A DNA stretch of 64,000 bases, taken from positions 37,575,073 to 37,639,072 of the forward strand of contig OZ029915.1 of assembly GCA_964023275.1 (NCBI GenBank). Direction: 5' to 3'. Positions 1 through 12,800 of the stretch are shown in pieces. Numbering within the stretch: position 1 is the first letter of the stretch; the number at the start of each line of letters is the position of its first letter. Position numbers and translations under genes: made by a program. A model generated the notes under the pieces. It had not been told where the DNA came from. It saw only the letters and a program-made list of their open reading frames with translations, and did not search any database. Origin of the DNA: Norana najaformis. Lineage: Eukaryota; Annelida; Clitellata; Crassiclitellata; Hormogastridae.

Positions 1-141
1 AATATCTACTGTTGACCTCCTGAGGTATACTGTGCTCGCCAACACTCAATGGCCGAAGCCAAGACTTTTCCGTTGTGCTGCCGTTAAATATGACCTTTTC
101 AACGGCATTCTGGGTTCCCAGTTTCTGCCTAGTTGGCTGTG

Positions 142-425
142 ATAATGCATGCGCCTATACGAGTGCTTTGAATAACAACTATCAGGATCGTATCTTGCCT
201 ATAGGGTTGCCAACTCTGGAAAACTCAATTGCGGGAGAAGCTTCACTAAGCTCGTCACTAAGCTCCCAGTTATGAATGAATATTAAGAGTTTAACGTGCC
301 GGGCATAAAAATTGAATCAGAGGTACTGAAAGTTTATGTTATAATGAATGCGCCTATACGGGTGTTCTGAATTATAATTTTCCGGATTGTGTTTTGCCCA
401 GCTGGAGAACCCAATTCCGGGAGAA
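142..425 (+). repeat. Two diverged copies of an unknown 90-100 bp block
   Basis: GCGCCTATACGAGTGCTTTGAATAA at 151-175 (in two blocks) matches GCGCCTATACGGGTGTTCTGAATTA at 351-375. The downstream parts CGTATCTTGCC...GGAAAACTCAATTGCGGGAG and TGTGTTTTGCC...GGAGAACCCAATTCCGGGAG also match. Period about 198 bp. No coding evidence. Confidence 0.65.
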
Positions 426-904
426 ATGCTTTCTATGATAAAATAGTTACTAGCTTGACCACTATGTGGCGTTATATCGTCTGTAGATTTCTAGTCAAAA
501 GTGCATGCACGTAACACTTATTATCCACCACTTATGGTGAATCACAATAGCAGTCAGCCAACAAAAGCTTCCAATTATGTATGTACGGACTAATACCAGC
601 GCAGACGGATGACGAGTTTCAAGTTTAGTTTCTACTATTAGGAAGTCCGTGAGTGTTTGATTTATGTGTATCGACCGCTGTTGCGCGCAGCTGAGCTGCA
701 CAGCGTAACAGATGAGAGATCTCGCTTTCGATAGCTGCTCACTGCTGCATACATTAATTAATAGACGCATAGCCTGCTCGGCTCGAGGCTCTGTTGGTTA
801 GCAGCTGAAAAGCCACTTTAATTACAGGCCCATCTCACCTTAGAATTTTGTGTCGGAAATTCTTGAACGGGTAAAGTTTGATTCGTATGCAGTCTCACCT
901 GCCT

Positions 905-1095
905 ATTGTGGAGCACGCTAGCCGGTAGGATAAAGCGCTCGGCTTGTAACGCCGAGAGTACGAGTTCAAGCCTCCCCTTAGACGGTTACAGTGTAGGGAC
1001 CTCGAGCTAGTCCTTCACTCATAGTTGCTCAGCGGCATCGATTGATGATCAGTCACTATATAGTGGCGCTTAATAAATGCAGAAATAATAATAAT
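905..1095 (+). repeat. tRNA-derived SINE, copy 1
   Basis: The head is tRNA-like: an A-box-like region near 919-930 (AGCCGGTAGGA), a stem CTCGGC/GCCGAG around TTGTAAC, and a perfect B box GTTCAAGCC at 964-972. An unrelated body follows, then a tail TAGTGGCGCTTAATAAATGC with AATAATAATAATG. About 70-75% similar by eye to 26975-27155, which supports a dispersed family. Confidence 0.75.
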
Positions 1096-1450
1096 GTCTT
1101 CCAACTCGCTAATGTCCCCCTATCGGTCAGCGTATCGTAAGTTTCACTCCACTGAATGCACATTTCTTGCTGTTCATAATGACCTCATGCTGTCTATGGA
1201 CACCGGCTGCGTGACATCACTTGTTCTTCTTGATTTCTCTTCTGCTTTTGATACTGTTGACCATTATCCTTATTTGCATCGCCTCCAGCATCAATTTGGG
1301 TTTTCTGGTCCTACACTGAATTAATTCGCTACGTATTTCAGCCCATGCACTCAATCTGAATAGTTAAACGGCAATTATTCGCTAAATGCTTTGCTAACGT
1401 GTGGTTTCTCAAAGGGTTCGATGCTTGGCCCTTATTTTGTCTACAATGTA
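1094..1450 (+). mobile_element. Decayed non-LTR retrotransposon, RT-domain fragment
   Basis: The reading SAYRKFHSTECTFLAVHNDL...TGCVTSLVLLDFSSAFDTVDH is the finger/palm part of an L2/CR1-like reverse transcriptase (motif LDFSSAFDTVDH). It abuts the tail of the SINE at 905-1095. The frame breaks after about 75 codons. Confidence 0.75.
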
Positions 1451-3399
1451 CACCACACCACCAGGTATACTTCTTGGCACTACTTCACTAATGACTAGGA
1501 TATGATTTCTATGCTGCTTATACTCAAATTTACATTTCTTTTGACAGCCTCTCTTGTGAATCATTTGTACAACAGTTGTCCACTACGCATACATAAATGC
1601 GCATACATATTCATAATCGAGAGATGTAGTGAGAAGGCCATGTTAATTTAAGCTGAAGACCAGAATACGTGCCAGGTGGCGCCATTGTTCTGTTTCGCTT
1701 GTCTCTTCTTCACTGAGGAACCATAAGTCGGTCACAGCCTACGTTTCCTTTGGGCTTTTGAATGACCTATTTGATCGAGCGCACAGACTTCGCCCTCGCC
1801 CTCGCCCTCGCCCCTCCACTGCCCCTCACAGTTGAACTGGGCCATGAAGATCTAAATAGTAGACTATTTATATCTCCATGACCAGGCAGACGATGCACGT
1901 GTGCTAATTACATACAAAGTGAAGCCATCAATAAGGACGCACATCAGCCACGGTCGATCAGAACGTTCTTTCTTACTACAAACACGTTAAAACGACGACC
2001 TTTAGGGAGGGAGCGAGGGGGGAAGAACTAGAAGGAGGGGATGTGAGGGTGGTTGAAAGGGTGAGAGGGGCGTCTGTGGCATCTGCGGTACCTTTCGCAT
2101 CTGATCTACATGCATGTAACCAGCGACTGTTGTGACAAATGAGTCGAGTCCTATGTCGAGGAACAGGTAAAGAACAGGTGAATCGCGCCGCAGAAACGTA
2201 GAGAAAAATTAAATTACGGTACAGTAATTGAATAATCAAGGGTGATTTATGTTGTTGTTGTTGTTGTTGTTATTTTTGCTGCTGATGTAATTGTTGTCGT
2301 TGTCATTTGGTGGTGGTGATGATAGTCAATGCTTTTCTCAGAGGGCATCGGCGTCGGAACAATTGTCAACGTAGGACAGCTCACTCTTCATCCGAGGAAG
2401 GAGAAAGTGAGTCGTTGAAACGACAAATTTGAAATTGGAACTATAGCACGAGCGGAAGTGCCAAAAATTTGAAAATTGAAGTATTGCAATAGACGTCTAC
2501 TGTTGGAAAGACGAAGCTCAGTTTTGCTTGTGATTTGCCTGATTTAGTAAACATTGACTCTGAAAAATTTAACAATTTGGACGGCTCAAGCCTTCCCACG
2601 GATATAGATTCCGACGCCCATGGATGCTGGTGGTGGTTTATGGATCTGTATAAATTGACTCAACACTATTCTGCAGAAGCAGTGTCAGCACTGATGTGCG
2701 TGTCAGAAGATGAAGGATGCAACGGATCCATGGCAGACAACAGGTGATTACTGCCATGGCAGTGAGAGTTGTAGCATAGTTCAGCGTCGTCAAAGACAAG
2801 ACAGACAGTTGCAGTCAGTGATAGAGATTTGGAGTTGCAGATTCTAGGAACCTATACTGGGAGTGGAGGAGTCAAGTATCGTTGCAAAAATACGAGTACT
2901 TTTATTTAGAAGGGAAAGGCGTGTGGGGATAAATTGCTAGATAAATTGCTAAATTCCGGATGATCTAAAAACACATACCGCCATTATATATGTGTATATA
3001 TAATAACATATATATTGTTTGTCGTAGTTTGGAAAGGGGAGTTCGCTAGATAGTGAAATATTTTGAAATGGAGCATAGTTATTTATAAATATTTTTATTT
3101 ATTTATTTAATTTATTATGTAATTTAAGTATCGTGATCACATTTTTACAGAGTATTGCATTATAATGTAATTTAATGTAACCCACTATACTCTACTGTAC
3201 TGGAATTGGTATGGTACTCTATTATTGACCTACCTAACTCTACATTTACACTGCATAATAATATTGTCGCATTGCAGTTGTGGACCACCTGTAACCTAAT
3301 TGCAATGACCTTTTTCAGATTCTTCTCACCGAAAACGTTACATGCACCTTTTATCAATAGGTGAAAACTGTTCAATTTGACTGCACGGCTGAGTTGGAG
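1451..3399. other. No gene seen
   Basis: Holds (CGCCCT)n at about 1794-1815, (TTG)n at 2250-2274 and AT-rich stretches. The ORFs are short and unconvincing. Confidence 0.5.
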
Positions 3400-3475
3400 G
3401 GCTTCTCAGCAGACATCTTATAGAGCGCTATATAAATGCCATTAGCAGATTACATTACATTACTATTTAAATTAT
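3400..3475 (+). repeat. LINE/SINE 3' tail
   Basis: TAGAGCGCTATATAAATGCC followed by ATTACATTACATT resembles the common 3' tail of L2/CR1-like elements. No coding part is recognised upstream. Confidence 0.4.
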
Positions 3476-3563
3476 TGAAATATTGATTGATCTTGGTACT
3501 TATTTTCTGTCCGCCCCTGGATTCCACCGCCTTTGATCTTCTTCCTCAGGCTGAGTTTGCTGT

Positions 3564-3605
3564 TTATGCTGCTGCTGCTGCTGCTGACGACGACGACGAC
3601 GACTA
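3564..3605 (+). repeat. (CTG)n-(ACG)n compound microsatellite
   Basis: About six CTG units pass directly into about six ACG units. Confidence 0.8.
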
Positions 3606-4537
3606 CAGGATGGACGCATACTGCAATCCTAGACACGATTAGCCTGGATGAAGATCGGTGGAGTATTGATTTGCGGCTCGAACCCTTGTGGAAATTGATT
3701 TACATATGGCGCAAGTATGCATGCTGTGCAACGGAAAGATTATTGTAGCAAGCACTTGACGACCTTAGATAACTCACACACATATATATATATATATCAT
3801 ATACGTTACTGTTAAATATATATTATATATATTATATGTCTGCGTGAGCCTTCGCTTTGGGACAAATATATAAAGCGGACATTGACACCGAAGGTCGCGA
3901 TGAAGATTCATGCTTCGCCTCACATGTCTGTGTTGCGAGCTTTGTCTTGTACGAGTGTAAGTCATTACATAGCTTACATATATATGTATATATATGTTCA
4001 TATATGTACATATACTGTATGTATGTGCACATAAAGGATTACGATCCATTTAAGACTGTTACTGGCGATTAATTCAGCGAATGAAGGTTTTAATGGCGAT
4101 TATTCGTGGCCATTATCGTACAATCCAATACAGGAAGCGGGCACTTCATGAATCAATTAGATATATATTGCAAAGAAATTATTTGAAATCCGTCCAAGCA
4201 TTCTGCGCTGATGTTATATTAATAATGTAAATAACAACAACACCAGCAACAACAATAACAACAAAGCAACAGCTGAAGTGCACGTGACCCAGGCATCGGT
4301 TGAGTGTTTGGCTGTAATTTTTATTTTAACTGCTTATAGCTGCCATATTATAATTATCGACGCGTATGTAAAAATTGGATCAGTGAATAATTAAACATAA
4401 TTAATTACTGAAAGGATCTCGAAATGATTAGAGACACATAAATGTTTTTTTCTACTTTCCACGAAGGAAAGCAGCTATTCCATCCGTATTCCTAATTGTC
4501 TGAAGATTGAGCAAACAAGAATGACTTAGTGACGTGG

Positions 4538-4576
<39 letters not shown>

Positions 4577-6103
4577 GCACGCACGCCATGCATACAGTCG
4601 ATGTCTATTGCAGAGCAATAAGCGGAACTTTTCTAAAATAATTACGTCGTTTAAATGACCTTCAACATTTACGATAAAGAAAATAACGGTTACGTTCTGA
4701 GGATCAACGTATACATAAAAGAAATGTTGTGAGAATTACTAAACCTTAAACGAAAGATGATCGTCTAAGGTCTATCGTCAGCGGTGAGAATTGGAACAGG
4801 AGGAAGAATTCTGTTGTTCTGGAAGTGTGACAACAGAGGATATCAAAAGAAGATTGGCAATGGGCAAAGAGGCGTGTCATAATACAGGAGAACTTATGCT
4901 TAACTAACCTTACACATGGATACGAAAGGAGACGAAATGAACCATTTCGAGCATCGGAAGATGTCAGTAGTTCGACATTATACTCGTCGCTGATCATAGA
5001 CTGAAAAATCTAAGCTTCGTCTCGTATGGTATTCGTCAAGGAGTTAGAGACAGCGACTTGTTCGTCTCTGCTTTAAAAAGGAGCTTTTCAAGTTACAAAT
5101 ACGGTTCCGATCGAGAAACTGTCTTCTGTTCGTTCTGAGAGCGACTCGACTGAGAGTGAGGCTGTTTGAAGATAGTTCGTTTGTCGCTAACACTAGATCA
5201 CTGTTCCATAGACGTCTCTGACTGAAACATGTGCTAATATTTTCAGTTAACACATCGGTCGACATCGTCGGGACATGCTTACGCTGAGAGACACACGCTG
5301 CTACAGTCTAAAATCTTATTATTACAAAACTAGAAGAAAATTGTTCATTACAACACTTTGTTGTAGCAAACTACTCCCAGTTACGAGCCCGTTGTCCTTT
5401 GACCGAATTCAATTCTTACAGTATTCGCATATGCACCATGCAGCCAAAATAACTGTAACATGATTCGAGCTTCGCAGTGGCAGCCTGCGTTAATTTGGCC
5501 TTATGACTCTTAGGCCTACATCCGGATTTTTAATTACATCCAGACTTATGTTTAGACATACCCAGGCCTATAATACGAAGGCCTACAAAACAATGGGTGT
5601 TGCATCAGGGTAATTATAACCAAGCACTCTCTAATTTTTTAGCAAGACAAATTCAATTCTGTCTGTTTCTCTGCATGTCTGCTTTCTTTGATGACACGAT
5701 GCAACTTGGCGCTGTGCAGTTTTAACCTTGGTTCTGTAAATAACATGTGAATATGCTAAGCATGAATATACGCTGCCTGATTTGGCTTTTCTTATATCTA
5801 CAAACTTCTATTCCTTACATTCGTCCATTCTAAAGTATGACATGTATGCACGTATTTATGTGTGTATGTATCTGAACACAGTGTAGCTCGTTTTGAAAAA
5901 CTCACGACGGCGCTGAGGCACTGCCATCTAACAGATTCGGAAAGATGCGTTTTCAGATTAACTGAAAATGTCTCTTGAGCTATTTGAGGCCGTATTCCTC
6001 AGCAATATGTTTAAAATAATGGTCACAAAATAAAAACTATGTTTGGCAAGAGTTTGTTTCGGTAGATGCCAACCGAGTTTTGCACTTTCATGCATGATGG
6101 AAC
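3606..6103. other. No gene seen
   Basis: Mostly AT-rich DNA with TA/TATG runs at 3780-3835 and 3975-4025. Minus-strand ORFs at 4746-4997 and 5044-5265 show no recognisable domain or splice context. Confidence 0.45.
4540..4585 (+). repeat. (AC)n with (GCAC)n end
   Basis: About 16 AC units followed by four GCAC units. Confidence 0.9.
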
Positions 6104-7317
6104 ATGGATGGATGGATGGATGGATGGATGGATGGATGGATGGATGGATGGATGGATGGATGGATGGATGGATGGATGGATGGATGGATGGATGGATGGA
6201 TGGATGGATGGATGGATGGATGGATGGATGGATGGATGGATGGATGGATGGATGGATGGATGGATGGATGGATGGATGGATGGATGGATGGATGGATGGA
6301 TGGATGGATGGATGGATGGATGGATGGATGGATGGATGGATGGATGGATGGATGGATGGATGGATGGATGGATGGATGGATGGATGGATGGATGGATGGA
6401 TGGATGGATGGATGGATGGATGGATGGATGGATGGATGGATGGATGGATGGATGGATGGATGGATGGATGGATGGATGGATGGATGGATGGATGGATGGA
6501 TGGATGGATGGATGGATGGATGGATGGATGGATGGATGGATGGATGGATGGATGGATGGATGGATGGATGGATGGATGGATGGATGGATGGATGGATGGA
6601 TGGATGGATGGATGGATGGATGGATGGATGGATGGATGGATGGATGGATGGATGGATGGATGGATGGATGGATGGATGGATGGATGGATGGATGGATGGA
6701 TGGATGGATGGATGGATGGATGGATGGATGGATGGATGGATGGATGGATGGATGGATGGATGGATGGATGGATGGATGGATGGATGGATGGATGGATGGA
6801 TGGATGGATGGATGGATGGATGGATGGATGGATGGATGGATGGATGGATGGATGGATGGATGGATGGATGGATGGATGGATGGATGGATGGATGGATGGA
6901 TGGATGGATGGATGGATGGATGGATGGATGGATGGATGGATGGATGGATGGATGGATGGATGGATGGATGGATGGATGGATGGATGGATGGATGGATGGA
7001 TGGATGGATGGATGGATGGATGGATGGATGGATGGATGGATGGATGGATGGATGGATGGATGGATGGATGGATGGATGGATGGATGGATGGATGGATGGA
7101 TGGATGGATGGATGGATGGATGGATGGATGGATGGATGGATGGATGGATGGATGGATGGATGGATGGATGGATGGATGGATGGATGGATGGATGGATGGA
7201 TGGATGGATGGATGGATGGATGGATGGATGGATGGATGGATGGATGGATGGATGGATGGATGGATGGATGGATGGATGGATGGATGGATGGATGGATGGA
7301 TGGATGGATGGATGGAT
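6104..7317 (+). repeat. Giant perfect (GATG)n tetranucleotide array, about 303 copies
   Basis: 1214 bp of uninterrupted ATGG/GATG repeat with no substitution or slip visible. Because 4 and 3 share no factor, it reads open in several frames as WMDG or SIHP repeats; these are not genes. The purity implies recent expansion or an assembler's consensus over a longer array. Confidence 0.98.
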
Positions 7318-7489
7318 ATTTATGCACATATATATAGCAATTTGTATTAACTGCTAAGGATCTACATGCATCATATGCAGTTCGGAGTATATTATAGGTG
7401 CTTCTCGTAAAAGCTAAAAGTTTCCAGATAGCGGTGTACGATTACCGTCCGCCATTTTAAACATTACCAGAGAAGGATAGGCCTATACT

Positions 7490-7625
7490 AGGAAGAACAA
7501 TGTAGCCTAGATGAATCGTGGAATCATGGCGATTCGACGAGTATCTGGCTAATCGTAAGTAGGGTGAGGTATTATTTATTTATAAATAAAGTATTATCTA
7601 TGCCTGAATAAGAGATGCAATTTAG
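7490..7625 (+). repeat. Direct repeat, left copy (flanks a LINE)
   Basis: AGAACAATGTAGCCTAGATG, CTGGCTAATCGTAAGTAGGG and ATGCCTGAATAAGAGA align with the copy at 8832-8955 in the same orientation. Confidence 0.55.
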
Positions 7626-8104
7626 ACAACAAGCAGACCATCTACGATAGTATCGCCACCTATCGAATACTCTGATATTATTCTTGTTCATTTTACGGGA
7701 AAATGTTAGGCCTTCGGTTAGAATTTCCTTACTTGATTTCATGCTTTCTTCCTTCCTTCTTCCCTTCTTTTCTGTCCGTCTTCCTTTCTTCCTATTTAAT
7801 ATCATTAAGCCCTGGTTAATAAGCTAGTCACCCTATAATATGAATCTTCAAAATTTCTCATTGAGACGTACAAGCTGTTTTGGGAAACGATCTTATTCAC
7901 CGGCGCTTATTCGGCTCATGTCCCCAAGAGTCAGGTTATTGAGTTCGGCTACAGCTTCATTGCCAGATCCAACTCCGGAGAAGTAAAAAACGAAAGAGAT
8001 ATAGCAGAATGGTGAAGGAGATTAATCAAAATAAGACAACTCGAAAGGTTAGTTGTTAGTCCTAGATGAAACCCTTACCCAGCCATCACACAGACACAGT
8101 GTAT

Positions 8105-8725
8105 CAGTGCTAGACCAACATTCGTAATCGTAATCGTAATCTCGAGATTTCTACAGCGCCCAACGAAAGCTAAGTCGCGGGAACCAGCTTATTCACAGAC
8201 GCTCAGTCGAAACAAAATCGATAGGCAAGAGGGTCCGGTTCCAGGTCAAGATCTAGGAGTCAGGCAGCCAGACAGTCGGACGGCTACGGTGGATGGTGTT
8301 TGAAACTGAAGCGAGAAGAGAGATAAGGGGAAGAGGAAGAATCAGGATAAGATTTCTGGAAAAGAAGTGTTTTCAGTCTTGAGTGAAAGACCTGCGCAGA
8401 AACTGAAAGAGGTGAAGTGTTGGTGAATTCGTATGATGGACTAGACAACTGTCGCAATTCTGGCGGGAGTTTATTCCAGAAGGGTGGGGCATTGTTCAGC
8501 ATTGTCCCAACGTGTCTGTCCTGGTGAGTATGGAGCTACAACCAAGCGTGGAGATAGTCTCGAGATGCTGATAGCCTCATTAGCTCCTTCGCTACGAGCA
8601 TCCTTGGTCAAGGCGCCTTTTAAGAGATTAAGAGATTTGCATTTCGATCGGACTAGCAATAGCATGAGTCCGTACACGGGGACCTTCAAAGGGCGTGGCG
8701 CCAATTCACACGGACAGCGGTGATG
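8105..8725 (-). mobile_element. LINE 3' portion, (GATTAC)n-tailed family (family B)
   Basis: On the minus strand the end of a reverse transcriptase ORF is readable: FWNKLPPELRQ then FHSRLKTLLFQ, the usual C-terminus of L2/CR1-like ORF2. A 3' UTR with GTGAATAAGCTGGTTCCCGC follows, ending in repeated GATTAC (GTAATCGTAATCGTAAT on the + strand at 8128-8143). 5'-truncated and frame-broken. Confidence 0.75.
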
Positions 8726-8831
8726 AAAGATCTAACCCAATAAAATGACCAGTATAAGGCGCAGCATAAATTAAAGAGCAGTCCAAAATTTTGGGAAAGG
8801 GAGTGACTAGATATGAAGGTAGAGAGGGAGA

Positions 8832-8955
8832 TACAAGAAAGAACAACGTAGCCTAGATAGGTCATGAATGACGACGACTTGACGAACATCTAGCTAATGG
8901 TAGGTAAAGTGAGACGTCTCAAGAGTATTGTATATGCCTAAATAAGAGACACATT
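8832..8955 (+). repeat. Direct repeat, right copy
   Basis: AGAACAACGTAGCCTAGATA, CTAGCTAATGGTAGGTAAAG and ATGCCTAAATAAGAGA match 7490-7625. Either two members of one dispersed family or a duplication around the insertion at 8105-8725. Confidence 0.55.
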
Positions 8956-8974
8956 TCTTATTGAATGCGTTTAT

Positions 8975-9176
<202 letters not shown>

Positions 9177-9209
9177 AAAAAATTCCTAAAGTTCTACTTA
9201 AAAGTAAGC

Positions 9210-9430
9210 ATAGGGCTCAAGCTTATTCATAGGCCTAAGTGCTTATAGGCTGCAGCAAGTCAGAGGTGTTGTCCAGTGATAGGCCTACAGTATGAAGAAC
9301 AAGATCCGTGGCCTCGAGACCAAAGGGAGATTGCTACGGTGGAATTGCTACGGTGGGTTGTGTGTAGGCTGACAGGATTGGGAAATCGGCATATATTGGC
9401 TCGATCAGTATAAGGTTTCTTTAACAGGTT
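9210..9430 (-). mobile_element. LINE family B fragment
   Basis: Shares blocks with the 8105-8725 element and with 18700-18915: AGCTTATTCA, then GTTGTCCA, AAGAACAA and TACGGTGG in the same order and strand. Strongly decayed. Confidence 0.45.
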
Positions 9431-9780
9431 GGACTTGAGTTTTAAATGGAAAACATGAGGTTCGATAGATAAAGGAATTTAAGGCTATCATTTGTGGGTG
9501 CCTGTTAAGAACTGCCACAGCCTTTTGTGTTGCGGTAAAAACTTCGGCGAATTAGATAATCAGTCACGTAATTACGTAATCAGGGACGTACAACGAATCT
9601 AGTAGACTACGCACACGCACATACTGCAGTCAATCACATAGTGGCGCTAATAGATCTAAATTTTATAACTGCGGAGTCTTCTGATACGTAATCCCTTATT
9701 CATCGACGACGTTGTTGCCAAGCAGGTCCAGGAGGGCATTTGGTATTAATTGGAAGTATTTTCGTAAAGTTGTGCTTAAA
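9430..9780 (+). promoter_or_regulatory. Inferred ITM2 promoter / 5' UTR region
   Basis: Placed only by position, upstream of the exon 1 ATG and after a minus-strand LINE fragment. I see no clear TATA box. The 5' end of the transcript is unknown, and a non-coding upstream exon cannot be excluded. Confidence 0.3.
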
Positions 9781-9864
9781 ATGACTATTTATAAGCCGAA
9801 GAAGGGGGACAGGAAAGCGGTGAAAGTCGCGCCACCTTCTCCAGAAGTCGTTCCAGAGGGCGTG
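9781..9864 (+). CDS. ITM2: ITM2 coding exon 1 (residues 1-28, cytosolic tail)
   Basis: ATG in the context AAA-ATG-A; the exon is lysine-rich and ends GTG followed by the strong donor GTAAGT. The frame is open upstream to about 9712 but contains no earlier ATG. Phase 0 end. Confidence 0.88.
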
Positions 9865-12800
9865 GTAAGTAATTTAAAGGATATTGTGATTGACTTTGAA
9901 ACATTAAGTTTTGTGCGTATGATCCATTTCAGAATGGCGTCGTTTAACTGCGGATACATCCTGGTCTTTAACTATATGACTTTCGCTTTTGATAGCCGGT
10001 TGCAGTGCTTAACGAACATCTACTATGAGAGCATTTCGTAAAATTTGTTAATTTGAGAAATGACTTTGAATGAATTTGTTGAAAGCGAACTTGCCGAATG
10101 AAGTTGACAGAAATGGTGTGCAAACACAGTACTGGTAGGCATCTTTGTGTTCACAGATATGTGATGACAAAGCCTTTTCCAATTGTTAAATGGTAGTCAA
10201 AAAGTCCAGTACTTATTTTATCATATTCTTGTTTAGGTAAATTGTGTTTAAGAAAACATATGCATTTAATGAAGTTTTCCAGATGACTGAAGGTCGTATG
10301 TGTTCAATACACAGTGTAGTTTGTAAGTGAAGTTGTATTGGATCCTAATGCTCAAGGACGTCATGTGTGAATGTTTGTTTTTAGCCACTATCAGATGGAA
10401 AAAAGAAGATTGATGAGTTGTCAGCACGTTTGGTAGTGATTGATGCAGCTAGACGTCGCCGTAATGGCATGATCTTGCTACTGGCTTTGATGCTTGTTAT
10501 GTGTATTGCTGCAATTAGTATTGCTGCTGGGCTGTTCCTTTACAAACACATGCAGAATAAGGTTAGTGAAAATTATATTGGATTAATCAGCGGCTGGAGG
10601 TTTTCACTTTCTATCAGAATCAGCTGACACACTTGTTAATCTGTTACCCAAATTTAGCGTGTGGTAGTGTGGAATTGTTAAACATGTTGTCTTTTATCAC
10701 TATTTTTAAATTTCTGTCTTTGTAACTGAGGTGAAATTGAGAAGTAATTGATAGCCATGCAGATTAATTAATTAGAAAAGACATGTGCTTCAAGAACCTT
10801 GTATAAAAGTGTTACATAACTGCAGCAAATCTAGTGAGTTTAGAACTCTGTTAGGGCCATAATTAATAAAATAAATAATAGCATAAAACTATGAGCTTAT
10901 AATCTCTGTACTTAAATCTTTGCATTGGCCTCCTGTTCAGCAAATAATTTGTTTCAAATTGGGGCTTATAGTTTATAATATAAACGCAAACTCTGGCCAA
11001 GCACAATACTTATAATCCGTCCTCATTCCCCAGACGTATCGTTATTCAACCAGGTCATTTAATTGGCATCATTTGTTCATACCTAAGACTAGAACCATTT
11101 TTGGTGAACAGGCTTTTTTGGTTGCTGGACCTAGATTTTGAAACTCTTTTCCTGACCTGTATGTTCTGCTCAGTTGCTTTGTCATTTTCGTTATGTATTT
11201 AAGACTTACCTTTTTCAAATTGCTATTCCACAGCAGGATGCCTCTGAAAACTAGTGGACTGATCTTCTGGATAATGACGTGACTGCTGTGGGGTTTTGGT
11301 GCACCATCAGTTGATGTCTTGTGCATCAGACATTGGATTGGCATCAACATGTTATGAATAAATAATGAATGCAACACCAAAACAAAATTCTGTTTTACGA
11401 ATTTTCAAATTAAATGTGATGGGCTGCTAATTGTAAGATTTATTGAATATTTTCCGAGTTTTTAATTCTTATATATGTGACTGCTGAGAATATTATGCCC
11501 TTGAATGTTTTGAGAATGATACTAACTGTTGAGTGTTTTTTCTTATATTACTGTAGCCTTACATGGGTGCTTGCGAGGTTCGCTACCATGAGGGCAGTTA
11601 TGCTGGACAGTTCCAGGAGAAGGTTGAAATTGACAAGGCCTATGGTGTTTATGAGAAACTTGAGGTGCCATCTGTGCTTGATTCAAGAAGGTCAACTATT
11701 GTTCATGATTTTGAAAAGGTATGCTTGGCTGTTGTTTTATTTCCACGGTACTTGAAATCAGCTCTTATTCCCCATTCTTATCATTATTCGACCATGTCAT
11801 CTGGTTGTCATTCTGTGGTTATACTCAGACTTGAACTGTTCTTGGTGAATGAACTTTTTCACTTGCTGGACCTAAATTTTTAAACTATCTTTCTCTCTCT
11901 GTTTGTTCTACTAAATCGCTTGCGTCATTTCGTTCTCAGCTTAAGACACATTTTTCAGATTGCCTGTATACCATAGGCTGCTTTTCTGTCATAGTGGACT
12001 GACCTTCAGGATATTGACCTGATTGCTGTTTTGCCTTTTGTATGCCATCATTTGATGCCTTGTGCATTAGACAGTGGCGCAGTAGAAGTAACTAATTACT
12101 ATTTGGCGTGGTTTTTCAATTGCAGTTCCTTATAGACATTGTTGGCATGAAATTTGTAGTATCCAACTGTTTGGTTACAGAGACTTGAGGGATCAGAAGC
12201 TGTTATCATTTTTTAAATGACTGATTTGTATTAATCAACTACAGAAAGTCAGTTTGTATGATCTACATTTCTGCAGATAGGCTGAAATGAAGGAACATTT
12301 ATTATCAGGGTTGTTAAACAGGATATTAAGAGTAGACCTTTGAAAAACATGATTACCTAATAAAAAGTTTGATACACCATACTTGTATATAAATTTGATA
12401 CTTTGATGTATATCTTAATGCATTGTTTACTAATACAATATGTAACGTTTATCATTTCTGCACAAAAGCTGGACCCAGAAATGATAAATTAAATTTGAAC
12501 CCTTTTAATTGAAGATTTCTCGATGCATTTATTAAAACTTTGTGACTATTTTGCAAAGTTTTGAAGTAATTTTTTACAGTCAAATTCTGCTGCTGGTCAC
12601 CTGAAACAATATTTTAAGATAACATTTGATAGTCTTGAATTAAGGCAGTCGTCAGTGGTTGCTAAGAATAAACATCTTTTATTGGATACTCTCCTAGAAC
12701 TTGACTGCAATTGTTGACCGTGACCGCGGCCGTTGTTTCATCATGAATCTAAACCGTACTGTTGTCCAACCGCCACAGAACTTCTTGGATTTGCTGTACA

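Noticed and set aside
905-980. Functional tRNA gene
   Set aside because: The tRNA-like head cannot be folded into a complete cloverleaf with an acceptor stem, and it continues into a SINE body and tail.
2340-2480. Possible transposon remnant (CATCCGAGGAAGGAGAAAG region)
   Set aside because: Only a vague resemblance to transposon ORF ends; no motif or repeat copy in the window supports it.
6104-7317. CRISPR-like regular array
   Set aside because: Pure tandem repeat without spacers, in a eukaryotic genome. The other arrays (38.8, 51.9, 52.4 kb) also lack spacers.
6023-7357. Five overlapping 410-435 codon ORFs encoding WMDG or SIHP repeats
   Set aside because: They are translations of the pure (GATG)n array in different frames and strands, with no codon or start evidence.
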